Part shown: piece after piece, positions 63,715 through 64,000 of the stretch | How the letters are laid out: each line of letters opens with the position of its first letter | How positions within the stretch are numbered: position 1 is the first letter of the stretch | Source: Loktanella sp. PT4BL | GTDB taxonomy: Bacteria > Pseudomonadota > Alphaproteobacteria > Rhodobacterales > Rhodobacteraceae | Reading direction: 5' to 3' | Length of the DNA stretch: 64,000 nucleotides | NCBI RefSeq assembly: GCF_003201935.1 | Contig: NZ_QJJL01000003.1 | Location: 248,001-312,000 of the forward strand | Program-made: the position numbers and the translations under genes | The notes under the pieces: generated by a model | Database searches by the model: none | Told to the model about the DNA's origin: nothing | Seen by the model: only the letters and a program-made list of their open reading frames with translations

Positions 63715-64000
63715 TTATTTCTTTTTCCCGAAACCAGAAAGGCCGGGGGGCAGTTGCATGCCGCCGCCACCCAGACCTGGCAGACCACCGGGCGGCATTT
63801 TGCCTTGCAGCGCTTTGGCGGCTTCCGCCATGGCTTTGGGGTCGTTCATGTCGGGCATACCTTCGGGCATGCCGCCGCCTTTGCCGAACATGCCTTTCAT
63901 GGCCTGTTTCAGCATCCCGCCCTTGCCCATCTTCTTCATCATATCGGCCATCTGGCGGTGTTGTTTAAGCAGTTTGTTCAACTCGGACACTTCAAGTCCG
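63715..64000 (-). CDS. ffh: Signal recognition particle protein Ffh, C-terminal part only
   Basis: The frame runs on past the window edge, so only about the last 95 codons are seen. They read GLEVSELNKLLKQHRQMADM, then MKKMGKGGMLKQAMKGMFG, which is the Met-rich M domain binding 4.5S RNA and signal peptides, followed by a Gly-, Pro- and Met-rich tail ending LPPGLSGFGKKK. The GTPase domain lies outside. Ffh next to rpsP-rimM-trmD is the usual arrangement. Confidence 0.93.
   Translation of the reverse strand, partial: GLEVSELNKLLKQHRQMADMMKKMGKGGMLKQAMKGMFGKGGGMPEGMPDMNDPKAMAEAAKALQGKMPPGGLPGLGGGGMQLPPGLSGFGKKK

Noticed and set aside
1-64000. tRNA genes, CRISPR arrays, insertion sequences and riboswitches
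   Set aside because: I looked through the intergenic stretches by eye and saw no cloverleaf ends, repeat-spacer arrays, terminal inverted repeats with transposase, or recognisable riboswitch cores. A covariance-model scan would be the decisive check.

Overview
The window reads as an ordinary chromosomal segment of a marine alphaproteobacterium of the Rhodobacteraceae (Roseobacter group). The evidence is a GC-rich genome, a RpoHII-type sigma factor, MipZ, class I LysRS, a cysteine-free L31, the block ffh - chorismate mutase - rpsP - rimM - trmD - rplS - rpmE, and several small lineage-type proteins. I recognised no tRNA, rRNA, insertion sequence, CRISPR array or prophage. The genus cannot be fixed from the sequence alone.

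Layout. 1-2.9 kb: universal stress protein (cut by the window edge), branched-chain aminotransferase, a VOC-fold enzyme behind an AT-rich palindromic control region, and an exported glutathione peroxidase. 2.9-10.2 kb: trpS, a rhomboid lacking its catalytic residues, murJ, glnD and a lipoprotein penicillin-binding-protein activator. 10.3-14.8 kb: rsmI, yraN, gshB, comM and a glutathione S-transferase. 14.8-19.7 kb: phosphatase and cobU, then rpoH2 and the chain coaBC-dut-moeB. 19.7-25 kb: amino-acid ABC pieces, an M3 peptidase, a cation efflux pump and an SH3 protein. 25-30.6 kb: a catabolic cluster (2-hydroxyacid dehydrogenase, sarcosine/dimethylglycine-type dehydrogenase, DAO-type oxidase, aldo/keto reductase). 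30.8-35.4 kb: nadD, PBP4-type peptidase, TerB-like protein, lysK and DUF4864. 35.5-46.6 kb is the most accessory-looking stretch: a large beta-helix protein, an Ala/Lys/Pro-rich protein, a small DUF1127-like protein, acs, an MFS carrier, a DegT aminotransferase beside an mscS gene and an mscS remnant, and a short RTX-like protein. 46.8-53.2 kb: leuC, leuD and leuB, with an unknown membrane protein and a degenerate exported EEP-fold protein between leuD and leuB, then a DMT carrier. 53.2-58.6 kb: FMN-dependent glutamate-synthase-like enzyme, mipZ, DEAD-box helicase, diguanylate cyclase. 58.6-64 kb: the ribosome-maturation block down to the end of ffh.

Many neighbours overlap by four bases (ATGA or GTGA), so much of the window consists of translationally coupled operons: glnD-murJ, rsmI-yraN, cobU-phosphatase, coaBC-dut-moeB, aldo/keto reductase-oxidase, sulfotransferase-like-trmD and the two acetyltransferases.

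No wholly new multi-gene system stands out. The best leads are smaller: a pair of 26-bp palindromes that each supply the TAA stop codon of a gene; a copy of the mscS 3' end that brackets the DegT gene with the real mscS; a catalytically dead rhomboid; a sulfotransferase-like gene and a 48-residue two-cysteine membrane protein embedded in the rpsP-rimM-trmD block; a phasin-like helix joined to a histone-H1-like tail; and a beta-helix protein starting 20 bases after a terminator.
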